This document shows, in pieces, positions 45,693 to 57,300 of a stretch of DNA of 64,000 bases. The stretch's first letter is position 1. Each line of letters begins with the position of its first letter. The notes below the pieces were generated by a model. The model worked only from the letters and a program-made list of their open reading frames with translations, searched no databases and was not told the DNA's origin. The stretch lies in assembly GCA_036365515.1 (NCBI GenBank), contig CM070875.1, positions 95,171,128 through 95,235,127 of the forward strand, read 5' to 3'. The translations under genes were made by a program, and so were the position numbers. The DNA comes from Torymus aiolomorphi (Eukaryota; Arthropoda; Insecta; Hymenoptera; Torymidae).

Positions 45693-46969
45693 TTATTATC
45701 TGTTTTTAGGTTATTGATTTCAGTTTATTAATCTCTGCAAGGTTCGAACAATTGAGTTAATAAAATGTTGGGTTTTGTCAAGATGTACTCAATACACATC
45801 TGCATTGTCATGAGAAGGATCTCCTGACGTTGGTTAACTAGTATCCCACAAACACTGCTACCTAGGGGGTCGTCCCTGTTTATTGCAGTCGGGATAACCA
45901 CGTTAGCCAAGAGTTTTTTAAGTATAGTATATAAGCATAAAGATACCACGCTGAGACACGTATAAGATTCGTATAGTAAGTAGTCTATCTTAAACCAAAA
46001 AGTTTGTTTAGCATAGTGTCCAGTATATTCGTGTTCATCCAACTAATACTAAATAAGCATGTTAACATTTTATATATTTGGTTGTTGCATTATTCCATCA
46101 CATTTAAATATTTCTTAGTCTTACGAATTATCATATACAAAGTAAAAACCCATAAACGCATACGCTCACTCGCACATGCTTGCTCTCGTGTATTGTACAT
46201 AGGCATCCTTCAGGCTTACGGTTTCTATTCCAGTTTTCGTTTGGCTTTCGTTTATGAGAAAAGAATTTAGTAAAAATTACAAATGATTATATAAAAATTA
46301 CCATACTCTCGGGTAAAGCCACCCAGACTGTAAAAGCCCAAAAAATTATCATTCTTTAGGGTAAATTTTATAATAAAGTTTAGTAAATTTTCCTATATTT
46401 TTAGCAAAATTTTTATATAGTGTGGTTATTTTTTAGGTTTTTACAGTCTGTAGTGGTTTTACCCGAGAGTATGGTAATTTTTATAAAACCATTTGTAATA
46501 TTTACTAAATTCTTTTATCAGTGTATTATTATCTGTTTTTAGGTTATTGATTTCAGTTTATTACTCTGTGCAAGGTTTGAACAATTGAGTTAATAAAATG
46601 TTGGGTTTTGTCAAGATCTACTCAATACACATCTGCATTGTCATGAGAAGGATCTCCTGACGTTGGTTAACTAGTATCCCACAAACACTGCTACCTAGGG
46701 GGTCGTCCCTGTTTATTGCAGTCGGGATAACCACGTTAGCCAAGAGTTTTTTAAGTATAATATATAAGCATAAAGATACCACGCTGAGACACGTATAAGA
46801 TTCGTATAGTAAGTAGTCTATCTTAAACCAAAACGTTTGTTTAGCATAGTGTCCAGAACATTCGTGTTCATCCAACGAATACTACACAAGCATGCTAACA
46901 TTTTATATATTTGATTGTTGCATTATTCCATCACATTGAATATTTTTAATCTTACGAATTAGCATATAC

Positions 46970-49070
46970 AAAATTAAACTCTCACGTATAGTGTCCGGAT
47001 ATAGCATTCTGCACATACTGTTTTTCTAGGTTAGTTTTATGATTTTCAAGAAGCTCTGAAAAACTGGCGGTGTATGAGTCTTTTTTACGAGTTAGAAATT
47101 TCGTAGCCTTTGCATCCTCCCTTTTCTCCCATCCGTATACACTCAGAAAACGATCGTCCTGTACCAACGAGAATCTGTCTGTCGGAGGAGGATTTTCAGT
47201 TAGAAATAGAGCCAAGAGAATTTCATCCTGTGGAAGGAAGAAGATCCGCTTGGTGTAGTGTTGCATCGCGACAAGAGGAATTCCTCCTGTATATAAAATA
47301 GTTATTAACAAACAAATAAATAAATAAATAATAAAATTGTATTTGAATGTAAAAAAGCCTTTTGCTATTTTTTGGAATTTATATATTAGTTCTAGGGTCA
47401 TCAGATACCAGAAAAACGTGTTTTAATGAGTTTTTCAGTCAATTTAATGAAATCTGAAAAATATCATTTCGGGGTCCTAAGGCCCGAAATATCATTCCTC
47501 CATTACTGACGCACGATATTCTTGCATGCAAAAATAAAATTCTCTTCATGCAGGAGGATTTGCATCCTGATTCGTGAGGACGTAGTTCCTGCGGAAACAT
47601 TGCTTCATTCTCCTGCAAGAGGAATGCCTTTTCACTGCAGGAGTTTTTTCCCTGGAGGAAATACATCCTGAGACAGGGTGATCATTTTTCTGAGTGTAGT
47701 GTTCCGACATAGCCTAATGTTTTACATAGCGTAATGTTTTTTCGGAGGTTAGTTTCATGATTTCCAAGGAGCTCAAAAGAACTGGCGGGGTATGAGTTTC
47801 TGTTACGACTTAAAATTTTTTTAGGATTTGCACCACCACTTTTCCCCACACGCATAGTGTCGGGACATAGCATTCTGCGCGTAATTTTCTTTTTAGGTTA
47901 CTTTCATGATTTCGAAGAATCTCTAAAAAACTGGCGAGGTATGAGTTTTTTGAGGTTAGTTTCATGATTTCCAAGGAGCTCTAACAAACTGAAGGGTATG
48001 GGTTTCTGTTACGAGTTAAAATTTTTTTAAGATTTGCAACACCACTTTTCCACCATACGTATAGTGTCCGGGCATAGCATTCTACGCGTAATGTTTTTTG
48101 AGGTTAGTTTCATAATTTCCAGAAAGATCTGAGAAAACTAGTGGGGTATGATTTTTTTACAAGTTAGAATTTCTTTCATACCTGCACCATCGGTTTTTCC
48201 CAAACGGGTAGTTTCTTGACATTGCACTTCGCTCTTAATAGTTTTTGTACGGTAGATTTATAATTGACAAGAAACTCTCTTAGATCCGGCGAGGTATGAA
48301 TTTTTTTTATGAGTTAGAATTTTGTATACCTGGCAGCCTCGTTTTGCCCCCATAAGGATAATTTCGGTTATAAGATTTTTGCCATTTATTATTTTCTAGG
48401 TTAGATAAATTATTTACAAGAATCTGTAAGAAAACGGGAAGAGTATGATTTTTTTTAATTAAAATTCTTTTAGGCCTTGCACCCCTATTTTTTCCGATAC
48501 GTATAGTGTCCGCAGAGATATCATTTGCACGTAATATTTATTGAGGCTAGTTTCATGATTTTGATGAAGCTCTAAAAAAATAGGCGGGATCTGCATTTTT
48601 TTACGATTTACAATTTTGGTAGGCTTTGCACCCTCACTTTTCCCCCATACGTATAGTGCCCGACATAGAATTTTTCCAGGTTAGTTTCATGATTTACAAC
48701 AATCTGCAAGAAAACTGGTGTGCTATACTTATTTTTACGACTTAGAATTTTTTTTAGGCTTTGCAACACCCATTTTTCCTATGATGGTAGTAACGGACAT
48801 AGGGTTTTGCTCTTAATTCTTTTTGTACGTTAAATTTAGTATTCAAGTACTAGAAGCTCTCTAAAAGCTGGCGGTGTATAATTCTATTTTCTTAACGGAC
48901 TTCCCCCACAAGAGTAACCTAAGGACATAGGATTTTGCTCGTAATTTTTTTTCTAGGTTACATTTATTATTTACACGAACCTCTCAAATAACTGGCAACG
49001 TGTGAGTTATTTTACGAGTTACAATTTCTTTTAGACCTTGCACCCTTGTTTTTCCGCTATAAGGGAGGTG
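46970..49070 (+). repeat. Highly diverged satellite, period roughly 150-200 bp
   Basis: A recurring block (CATACGTATAGTGTCCGGACATAG, broken into variants, then TAGGTTAGTTTCATGATT, then AACTGGCG, then TACGAGTTAGAATTT) is found at about 46984, 47847, 48053, 48200, 48347, 48495, 48640, 48778 and 48910. Units are 60-85% alike. It contains one later insertion (47143-47694). Confidence 0.7.
47143..47694. mobile_element. DNA element with CACTCAGAAAA ends, TA target
   Basis: The terminal inverted repeats CACTCAGAAAACGATCGTCC and the complement ending GATCATTTTTCTGAGTG interrupt a satellite unit. Other units show the uninterrupted CGTATAGTGT, from which a TA duplication follows. The interior (552 bp) has no convincing transposase. 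Repeated GCAGGAGGAT-like words occur inside. Confidence 0.7.
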
Positions 49071-50327
49071 TAGATAAATAAGTTTGTGTGTCTAAGCTTA
49101 CAGAATGTTACATACACAGAGAGAAAAATGAAGTGATTATAAGTTGGTGTCCCACGTTAGAGAAATATGACGTTTTCTCACGTAAATATATGTACAAAAT
49201 ACTCCCTTAAAAGAATGATGTCCAGAAGTAATGACTCGTTTAAAGACTCGATGTAATTGGATATTTGAGAAAACCGCGAATATTCGAATTTTTTTTTAGA
49301 TTAAAAATCTGCCAGATTTAAATTTTGAAACGCAAGTTAGAAGTACTAAATAATTGAAATAAAATAAAAAAATCTGATCTTTTGTTTAAAATAATGTATC
49401 TAATTATCTCATCATTTTAACTAATTAAAACTACATCATATTGGAAAATAGCGTTTATAATCTCAAAAACAAACCAGTACGCGCGGAGCGAGTTTGAATT
49501 TTGCTAGTCCTCTCTTTAAAAAGTGATGGTTGAATCTGTCATCACAATAAAAGTGTTTTGATTGGTTGTTGTTATCTCATTCGATTGGTCTACATAGAAT
49601 AAGCGCTAAAATCTAATATGTTTGAATTTTGTAGATTGAATTCTTGAGTTTCAGTATTTAAAACTGAATAATTAAAATAGTATAAGAAAAATTTCATTAT
49701 TTTATTTATCAAGCTTACGTTATTATCGTATAATTTAAACTAATTTAAAAGAACTTTTAAATTGAAAGTAACTAATTTAATCATGTTCATAACCTCAAAA
49801 AAAAAAATAAAATTGCGTTGAATGCAGCTAGTTAAAGTAAAATTAGAATGAAATTCATGCTATAAAAAGGGCAGTTACTCTACGCTATAAATACTTCAAT
49901 CCTCAATGGGTTATACCTTAGGATCTTTCTGAAAAAGTAGTGCCTTCACTCAAAGAAAGCGTGTTGTTATATTGTTATATTTACTTACGACCCACTAGAT
50001 TTTTCCATCTGGTCGACAGTTTAGTCCTTGTCGTCCGCGTGGTGGGCGGAAGGAATATTAGTGGGGAAAGGTGGCCGATTATGGGGTCTAGGTGGTGCAC
50101 TCTCTAGTTTTTTGCACTCAGATCTCAGGGTGCATCTAATACGTGGTCCAGGTTCTTGGTGTATCTGATGATGGAATCTGGACGGTGCGCTCCGTAGTTT
50201 TTTGGATTTGAAAATAATTTAAAAAATCATTTTGCTTATTGTCGCACATCTTACGTAACTCCCATTTATGTGAGAACATCGCGGCGCCCGTGTACTTGGG
50301 TTTAAAAATTTTTTGAATAAAATCTCT
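49071..50327. other. AT-rich spacer; TATA-like box at about 49861
   Basis: No gene. CTATAAAAAGGGC at 49860-49872 followed by a pyrimidine-rich start-like region could be a promoter for downstream sequence, but nothing confirms it. Confidence 0.25.
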
Positions 50328-50422
50328 TTCCGTTGAAAAAAATCATATGACAATCACTTGATGATCATCCTCGAATGACGCCAAAAAGTCAAATGATTGT
50401 CATACGATTTTTTTCAACAGGG
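50328..50422. mobile_element. Short hairpin MITE, ~95 bp
   Basis: CGTTGAAAAAAATCATATGA followed by CAATCA faces its complement TGATTGTCATACGATTTTTT, CAAC. The loop is about 35 bp. Confidence 0.65.
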
Positions 50423-50696
50423 ACGACCCTGGGCGAATGCGGGTTAGATCAGGTAAGTGAAAGCAGTGTAGGTAATAGACAGGTCCTCAGGATATGTATA
50501 GGTATAATGTAATAAGAGGAATTGTAAATAAAGCTGTGGGAGAATACACGCTAAACTAATAGACTGCGCGGAAACCACCAATTTTTTTTTAATGGGTATT
50601 TTCTTACTTATAAATTTTAAATTTCAGTATTTTAATATGTTGTAAGAATTTTACAATGTAATATAATAAGAATTGAAACACGTTTTAGTGAAAAAA

Positions 50697-52756
50697 ATGT
50701 CTGCAAGGAAATTCTTTGATGAATTAAGTGAACGACAGAAACTAAGAAGGCTTTCTGCTGAAAAATAATCAAGAAAATATAGTTTCATTCAAACGTAAAA
50801 ATAATAGAGGAGATAAAACTATTGATAAGAAATTAAGTTTGGACAGTATAGAGCAGATAGATCACATGATACCTAATGAATGTACTAATTCAGTTGATTA
50901 TATCACAGCTGAGTTCCGTAGATTTATTCTCGATTGTGAAGAAACCGATTCATTTGATGAATATTCTGATGATAATCACGATTCTGACGAAGATAATGAT
51001 GATCATGATGTTTTTATGAACATTGAGGAAGCAAAACAAATAGAAACTAAACATAAAATCGCTTCTTGGGCTACGTTAAATAGCATAGCAGACATAAAAG
51101 TAAATTCTCTTTTAGTAATATTACGTGAGGCATGATTAACATATCTACCCAAAGATGTTCGTAGTTTACGCGAAACGCCAAAAGTCACTGATATCATACC
51201 ATGTCCACCTGGTGAATATTTTCATTATGGTTTACAAACTGGGATCAAAGATGTCATATCAAAATATGAGTGTGAAATTCCGAAACAGATCATAATCGAT
51301 ATAAATATTGATGGTTTACCAATTTCAAAATCTCCACCGTTAGCTTTGTGGCCTATACTTGGAAGAATAGTTGATAAAAATTTCAGCGAAGTTTTTATCA
51401 TTGGAGTATATCGAGGTAAAACAAAACTTGAATCGCCACCTGAATCGCCATCAATATATTTGGAAAATTTCATAAATGAATATCTATACTTACATGATCA
51501 GGGGTTTCGGTTGAAAGGCATTCACTTTACAGTTAAAATTAGATGTCTTATATGTGATAGTCCTGCTGCCAGTTTCATTTTATGCGTTAAGCAATTTAAT
51601 GGATATTATGGTTGTAGAAAATGTACTGTTAAAGGGAATTGGAAATCACGCACAGTATTTTTACAAGAACATGAACCCCTAAGAACTGATGCACCTTTTC
51701 GGAATCGTTCACAAAAAGAACATCACAATGGTAAATCTCCATTTGAGAAGTTACAATTTGATATGGTTCAACAAGTAGCTCTGGATTATATGCATTTAGT
51801 CTGTTTGGGAGTAACTAAACAATTAATTCGACGTTGGATTAAACCAAGAACAAAGGCTTCTTTAAATATAATTCAGTTAGAACAATTATCATCTAATTTT
51901 GTATCATTAATTCCGTGGATACCAAAAGAGTTTGCACGTAAACCACAGACTATATTAGAATTAAAAAATTGGAAAGCGACTACTTTTAGATTATTTTTAA
52001 ACTATGCGGGACCAATAATTTTATTGAACTTTCTTCCCGTTGAATACCTAGAACATTTCAATGCTTTTCATTGTGCCATTCGAATTTTAAGTGATTCGAG
52101 GACATATTTACAGTATAATGATTATGCTAAACAGTTACTGATTTATTTTGTATGTCAATTGAAAAATCTTTATGGTGAACATACAGTAACATGGAATGTT
52201 CACAATCTGTGTCACTTGGCTGATGACGCAAAAAACTTTGGACCTTTGGATAGTTTTAGCGCTTTTGATTTCGAAAATTACATGCAGGTTATTAAGAGGA
52301 TGATTAGAAAAAAGGGACAGCAGTTACAGCAAATTCATCGACGTCTTACAGAGAAAAGTCACTTTACGAAAACATTGAAAGAAGAGGATAAGTGTTATGC
52401 AGCAACCTGCAAATAGAAGACTTCCAAATGATTGCCATTCCTGTCATCGTTCTCTAAAATTTGAAGCTTTTGAATTGAAGGATGAAAGACCAAATAATTG
52501 TTGCATAACCAAGAATAATAATGTGATTGTGATTGAACGCATATGCAAACAAAATAATGAAGATATCGTAATTGCTCGAGAATTTAAAAAAAATACAGAT
52601 ATACCTCGTTATCCGTTACCTTCTACAGAGATGGGAATTTCCGAAGTCGAGGATCTATCACAAAAGAAGATATTTTTAATAAATGAGATTGATAGGAAAG
52701 CTTGTTTGTTTTTTCATCATGGAAAATCATATGTTGTACCACTGCTACATCATTAA
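50697..52756 (+). pseudogene. tnp2/CACTA-like transposase, broken
   Basis: ATG at 50697 begins MSARKFFDELSERQKLRRL; the frame shifts by one near 50765, then runs from about 50770. An acidic stretch (50930-51010) is followed by a TGA at 51133-51135 in frame. It then continues with CPPGEYFHYGLQTG, IIIDINIDGLPISKS and LWPILGRIV, GYYGCRKCTVKG, QQVALDYMHLVCLGVTKQL, WKATTFRLFLNYAGP and FGPLDSFSAFDFENYMQVIK. A shift at about 52390 leads to the C-terminal part (PNNCCITKNN ... SYVVPLLHH). These blocks characterise an arthropod transposase family resembling plant tnp2/EnSpm; the superfamily name is an inference. The Asp of NIDGLP and the zinc-type CRKC are retained. One stop and two frameshifts mean it is dead. 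Terminal repeats were not found. Confidence 0.75.
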
Positions 52757-53088
52757 ACATTTTTTGGTAAATATTATATAGCATTTAGATGTCTATAAGA
52801 CAAATTGCCTTATTGATAGTAGTCTATTAAGGACTCCCAATAATATCATGTGATTATTATACATTAGCCATGTGGTATCATAATCTATTACTTTTCTGCA
52901 AATACATAACATAAAGTCTTGAATGCCCTCAAAGATTTATAAGATTCTATTGATCACGATTGATCATGGTTCATTAATTTTGTTAGAAGTTAACACAAAC
53001 ATTTCATTTGAAATATAGCTTTGGGTAGATTTTTCTGAATCAATAAAAATAATTAACTATTTTGGGTTGAACCGTTTTTTAGATTAAA

Positions 53089-53143
53089 TTTTGCTTCCTC
53101 CTAGAGGAAGTTTTGTAATAGTAAAATTTTAAGTTTTATGTGT
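53089..53143 (-). mobile_element. Hairpin terminus of the microsatellite element family, copy 4
   Basis: On the minus strand: CTTAAAATTTTACTATTACA then ACTTCCTC-TAG-GAGGAAGC and AAAA. It is almost identical to the 3' end of copy 1 (2270-2320). The body, if present, lies to the right but could not be bounded. Confidence 0.6.
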
Positions 53144-53734
53144 GCGTATGAAACTCGACTACTAAAAATCGCTGTATTTATTAAGTAGTTAAATCAGGTT
53201 CAATCCTTGACGATGAGTCAAAATTATCTTTAAATAAACATTTGAACGTAAGTCGTTCGGTTTAAAATTTGAAAAATGCTGACTCTAAAAAGTTACGACG
53301 CGCGTATGCTTTCGTGAGGTCGGTGACTCGCTAAGCCATGCTGTTTTCGTAGCCGAAATGCTGCGTCGTTGAAATTCGTAATCGCATCATTTTATGGGTC
53401 AGAAAATCACTAATGAGAATATGAATTTCGAATTTAATTTTAAAAATACGTCACAAACATAACATTATTATCGAATAGGGATATTTAGCTTTTTTATATT
53501 ACACTAAATTTTAAATTAAGAAGGATTGAGGGACTGAAAATATAAATCATAAATTGTATCAATGACTCAAAATTTGTTTTTGCATAACGAAAAAGTAATT
53601 GTTAACAGTTAAAGTCTGTGAATATTATTCTCATCACTGTTGAATTCCAAGTCTATAAATTTAACTTAATAGGGACAGCTATCATAATATATATAAAAGT
53701 TTGAATATTGATTTTCGTATTTCGTATTTCAAGT

Positions 53735-53818
53735 GCGAAAGTGTTGATTCTAGCACGAGTGTGAGGTTTGTGTGAGCAAGGGTGACAATCGCACGAGGGT
53801 AGAATCATCTTTCGCACG
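53735..53818. repeat. Hairpin, ~84 bp
   Basis: GTGCGAAAG, TGATTCTA and CACGAG face CACGAGGGTAGAATCA and CTTTCGCAC. Confidence 0.6.
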
Positions 53819-53889
53819 AACATCGAACGATATTTTTCACTACAGCGGGCGTAAAAGCGATTTCTAAAATTCACAGTATGTTTTCACAC

Positions 53890-54332
53890 TATATCGAAAT
53901 AGTAGTTTTCGTCACTAAGGTGTAAAGTTGAATTTTACGCACCGAGTGATCGACGCTCACAAGGGTCAGCATAACTGGCTCGAGTGGTGCGCGATCACGA
54001 GGTCGTAAAAATTTCGCGCGTGTAGCGAACAATATTTTTTTTTATAGTATGAGTAAAGCACGTCGTCGTATCGTTCTAATGTGTAAAGTTGAAGTTTACG
54101 CATAAAATTATTTTTTTACATAGTATGCGTAAAGTACGTCGTTACGCATCGTTTACGGTACGACATACTTCACTCATAATATAAAAAAAAATATTGTTCG
54201 CCACACGGGCGAAATTTTTACGACCTCGTGATCGCGCAACACTCGCGCCGGCTACGCCAACTCTCATGAGCGTCGATCACTCGGTGCGTAAAATTCAACT
54301 TTACAATCTAGTAACGAAAACTACTATAACTG
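53890..54332. mobile_element. Palindrome, ~440 bp, next to the DUF4806 gene
   Basis: The left arm has GTAGTTTTCGT, AAGTTGAATTTTACGCACCG and AGTGATCGACGCTCA. The right arm is its complement ending ACGAAAACTACTATA. The centre is near 54110. The GC-rich blocks resemble the other palindromes at 54.6-55.7 kb in style (TTTACGCA, GCGCAC words). Confidence 0.75.
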
Positions 54333-54397
54333 CAGGCAAATTTTCTGAACCTTCCCCTAAAGTCATTGCAAGACAGTACTTATTATATCTTTTACAG

Positions 54398-57300
54398 ATG
54401 CCTAAAAATTGTTGGTACGTCGCTTTTTTTGATAAATTCACGTCGATGATCCCAACTACGTGGATAAATTTCGAGGCTAAAACACTACAATGGCCTCTTG
54501 GACCTATAACGGCGAAATCAAAAATGAAAACCATTTTGGTATGTTGTAAAATATACTAAAAGTAATAAATGAAATATAATTAAGTTTTAAATAATAGTAT
54601 ATTGTGTAACAAGTATGGTACAGTCAGCGCAAACGTCCGCACAAGGATAAAATCACTTTCACGCACTAGTGTCGAAATATACTATTTTATATTATGAGTA
54701 AATCATATCGTCGCATTGTTTGTAAAATTGAATTTTACGCAGTGAAAACCATGCGTATCGATACACTTTACGCATACTATGAAGAAATAGTACATTATTT
54801 TTCCTATCAAGTTATGCAAAGTTTAAGAGAGTACCACCGTTAAGGGATTGACGCCTTAGAAAAATCTGAAATTTGGCAGATAGATGGATTTTAGATTAAA
54901 AATGAATCAGTTAAATTTTGGTGATCATTTAACACGGGGCTTATGGGAAATCGCACATTTTTCTCTTTCATTCTCAATTGTAAAACATTGACGGCTTTGA
55001 TTTTCCTCAAACTTGGCAGGGTAATAGTGAAAAAAATAACGAACAATTTGAGTGCTGGATAATCAAGATTAGGAGCCTATGAGCATGGTTATGAGCAAAT
55101 GAAAAGAAAATCTGACCTAAACAATATGACTGTTACAGCTGCAGACGTAGTATGCAGCATTGCGAAAGAGGTTAAGAAAGCGGATGTGCACTCGCTTGAC
55201 TAGCTACTAACCGGTGATACTCTGTTAAGCCTGCACACGCACCTGCGCGGGCAAAAACCACCTCCCTTTCATACGCTCCTTTCAGCGTGTGGAAAAGTGG
55301 CAATTTGCGCACGCAAATGCGTGTGCAAACTCGAACTTTGCACACGATGATAGGAAATAGTATATTACGCAACTAGTGCGCAAAGCCGGTGATTCACGCA
55401 CGAGTTGAGTTTTGTCGCCCTCGCTGCGCTCGGGCGACAAAAAAGACGAGTGCGTGGATCACCTTGCGCACGTGTTGCGTATACTATTTTTTCACAGAAG
55501 TGCGCAAAATACGGCTTTTATCTGTGCTTATTTGCCATGTGCAAAGCACTAGATTTACATACTCTATGAAGAAGCGTGCGCAAAACACATGCTTTGCGCA
55601 CTCAGTGCGCAAAGCAAGTGTTCTGCGCACGCTTCCTCGTAGTGTGTAAATCTAGTTCTTTGCGCATGGAAAACAAGCACGGAAAGCCGTGTTTTGCGCA
55701 CGCTGTGTGGAAAAAGTTTTTTTAAAACTATGTTTTATTTTACTTTAAAGTTGACCAAATAAAGTATAAATATATTAAAATATTTGATTATTTTAGCATA
55801 TATAGAAGCAAACAGACTTGAAAAGGAAACAACAAATGTATCAACAGGAGAAGAAACCGATGAAGTTATGAAAAAAATTGGTTCGATGAGTCAGAAGCGG
55901 CTTCCAAAGCCAAAAAAATTAACTTCTGATGAAGAAAGTGATATCGTAGAAGAAGATTCTGAGCTGGATTCAGGTATCCGATCGAAAAAATTTATGATAA
56001 AGTTCTCAGCTGAAAAATAAACCAGAATGGAGTTAATAAGTATTTTATTTTTAGAATCCGAAAAATATTTAAATTTTTACAAAAAATTATCAAAGGGCAA
56101 GTCCAAATTAAAACGTAAAGTTTCAGAAGATTCAGTTCTTCGAAATATAAACAACATCGATAAAGAAAGTAGGTTATATACAAGTTTTAATCAATCATAA
56201 TTATATCTTTGCTAAAAATGACTGATCGAATGCGATTAATTACATATTTATTTATATTAAAATTTAATTTTATTCAAGTAATGTGAAATAAATCGATTTT
56301 TAACACTTTCACTGCGGTTTATGCATAAAGTGATGTTTACAATACTTTAACGTTAAATTAAAATTTAAAATGAAAATAAAAATTTTAATGGCGTTTTCCT
56401 TTTTTAAGGTTTTGAGAAATATCGTACTTAGTTGACCGTAAGAAATTTTTTATCACGAATATTCTTTCAAAGAATAGATAAATAAAAAAAAATGACAATA
56501 TTTCAAGATGCATATATGGTTCATGCGGCAGTGAAAGTGTTATTATTAATTTTATATTTGAAGCAGCCATTAATGTCTTAAATACAAAAACAATAATATT
56601 AAAATTCTATCAGTTCTTATGTTAATGAAATTATCAATATTCTTAAATGTAATTGTTTTCCAGAGAGTAACGAGAAGCTAGTTATTCCCACACCACCAAA
56701 AATAAGATGTAACGAGAAGAATACTTTAAATGAAGGTATTCAGAAAGACGATTCATATCTTTTAAACATAGGCGAAGGAGCATTAGCCGATGAAAATGTA
56801 GATATTTCTGGTAATTAAAATATTAAGAAATTGATAATTTTATTATAATTTTATTCCACTCTTAAAAGAATAATAGCCGGATTTTGTGAAGCATTTAAAG
56901 ATTAAAGATAGTAATATTTTAAGGAAAGGGCGCGAAAATCCGCTACTTCCGATACATTAGAATTTTTTAAATTTAATTTTTATTCTTCACTATTTAAAAC
57001 TATTTAAAACTAAATCATTAAATCAAAATATAATGAATTGTACTAGTAGAGTAAACAAGTAATATTGTATTTTTAATTAGTTTTATTTTTTACAGAATTA
57101 ATGTCATGTAATCAATGTCATGAAGTGGAATCAGAACAACATGAATCAGCCGAATATAAAAAAAATTGTAGTGATTTCACAAAGGATATTTCGGAAAGTG
57201 AACCGGCAGCCACAGATCATATAGATAATGGTATTGAACTGCATAAAATTATCCATAGTTAGTTATAATTAGTCTTTTGATCCTTCTTAACGAGGTGTGA

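Larger units (their letters stand above)
43760..46990 (+). repeat. ~832-bp tandem array with LTR-like units
   Basis: The word AAATGTTGGGTTTTGTCA occurs at about 44931, 45763 and 46597 (832-834 bp apart), and an older unit starts near 43760. Each unit contains a ~248-bp block starting TGTYAYGAG and ending AATACTACA, with a TATA box (TATATAAGCATAAAG) and GCAT on both sides. The units at 44.9-45.7 and 45.7-46.5 kb are nearly identical and share a foldback insertion. A minus-strand frame of 85 codons (MDEHECSGHYAKQT...) is conserved in three units but has no known domain. Confidence 0.8.

Noticed and set aside
54194..54397. N-terminal extension of the first exon of the DUF4806-type gene
   Set aside because: It is translation of the palindrome arm; a splice acceptor (TTTTACAG) lies directly before the ATG at 54398, and family proteins start there.
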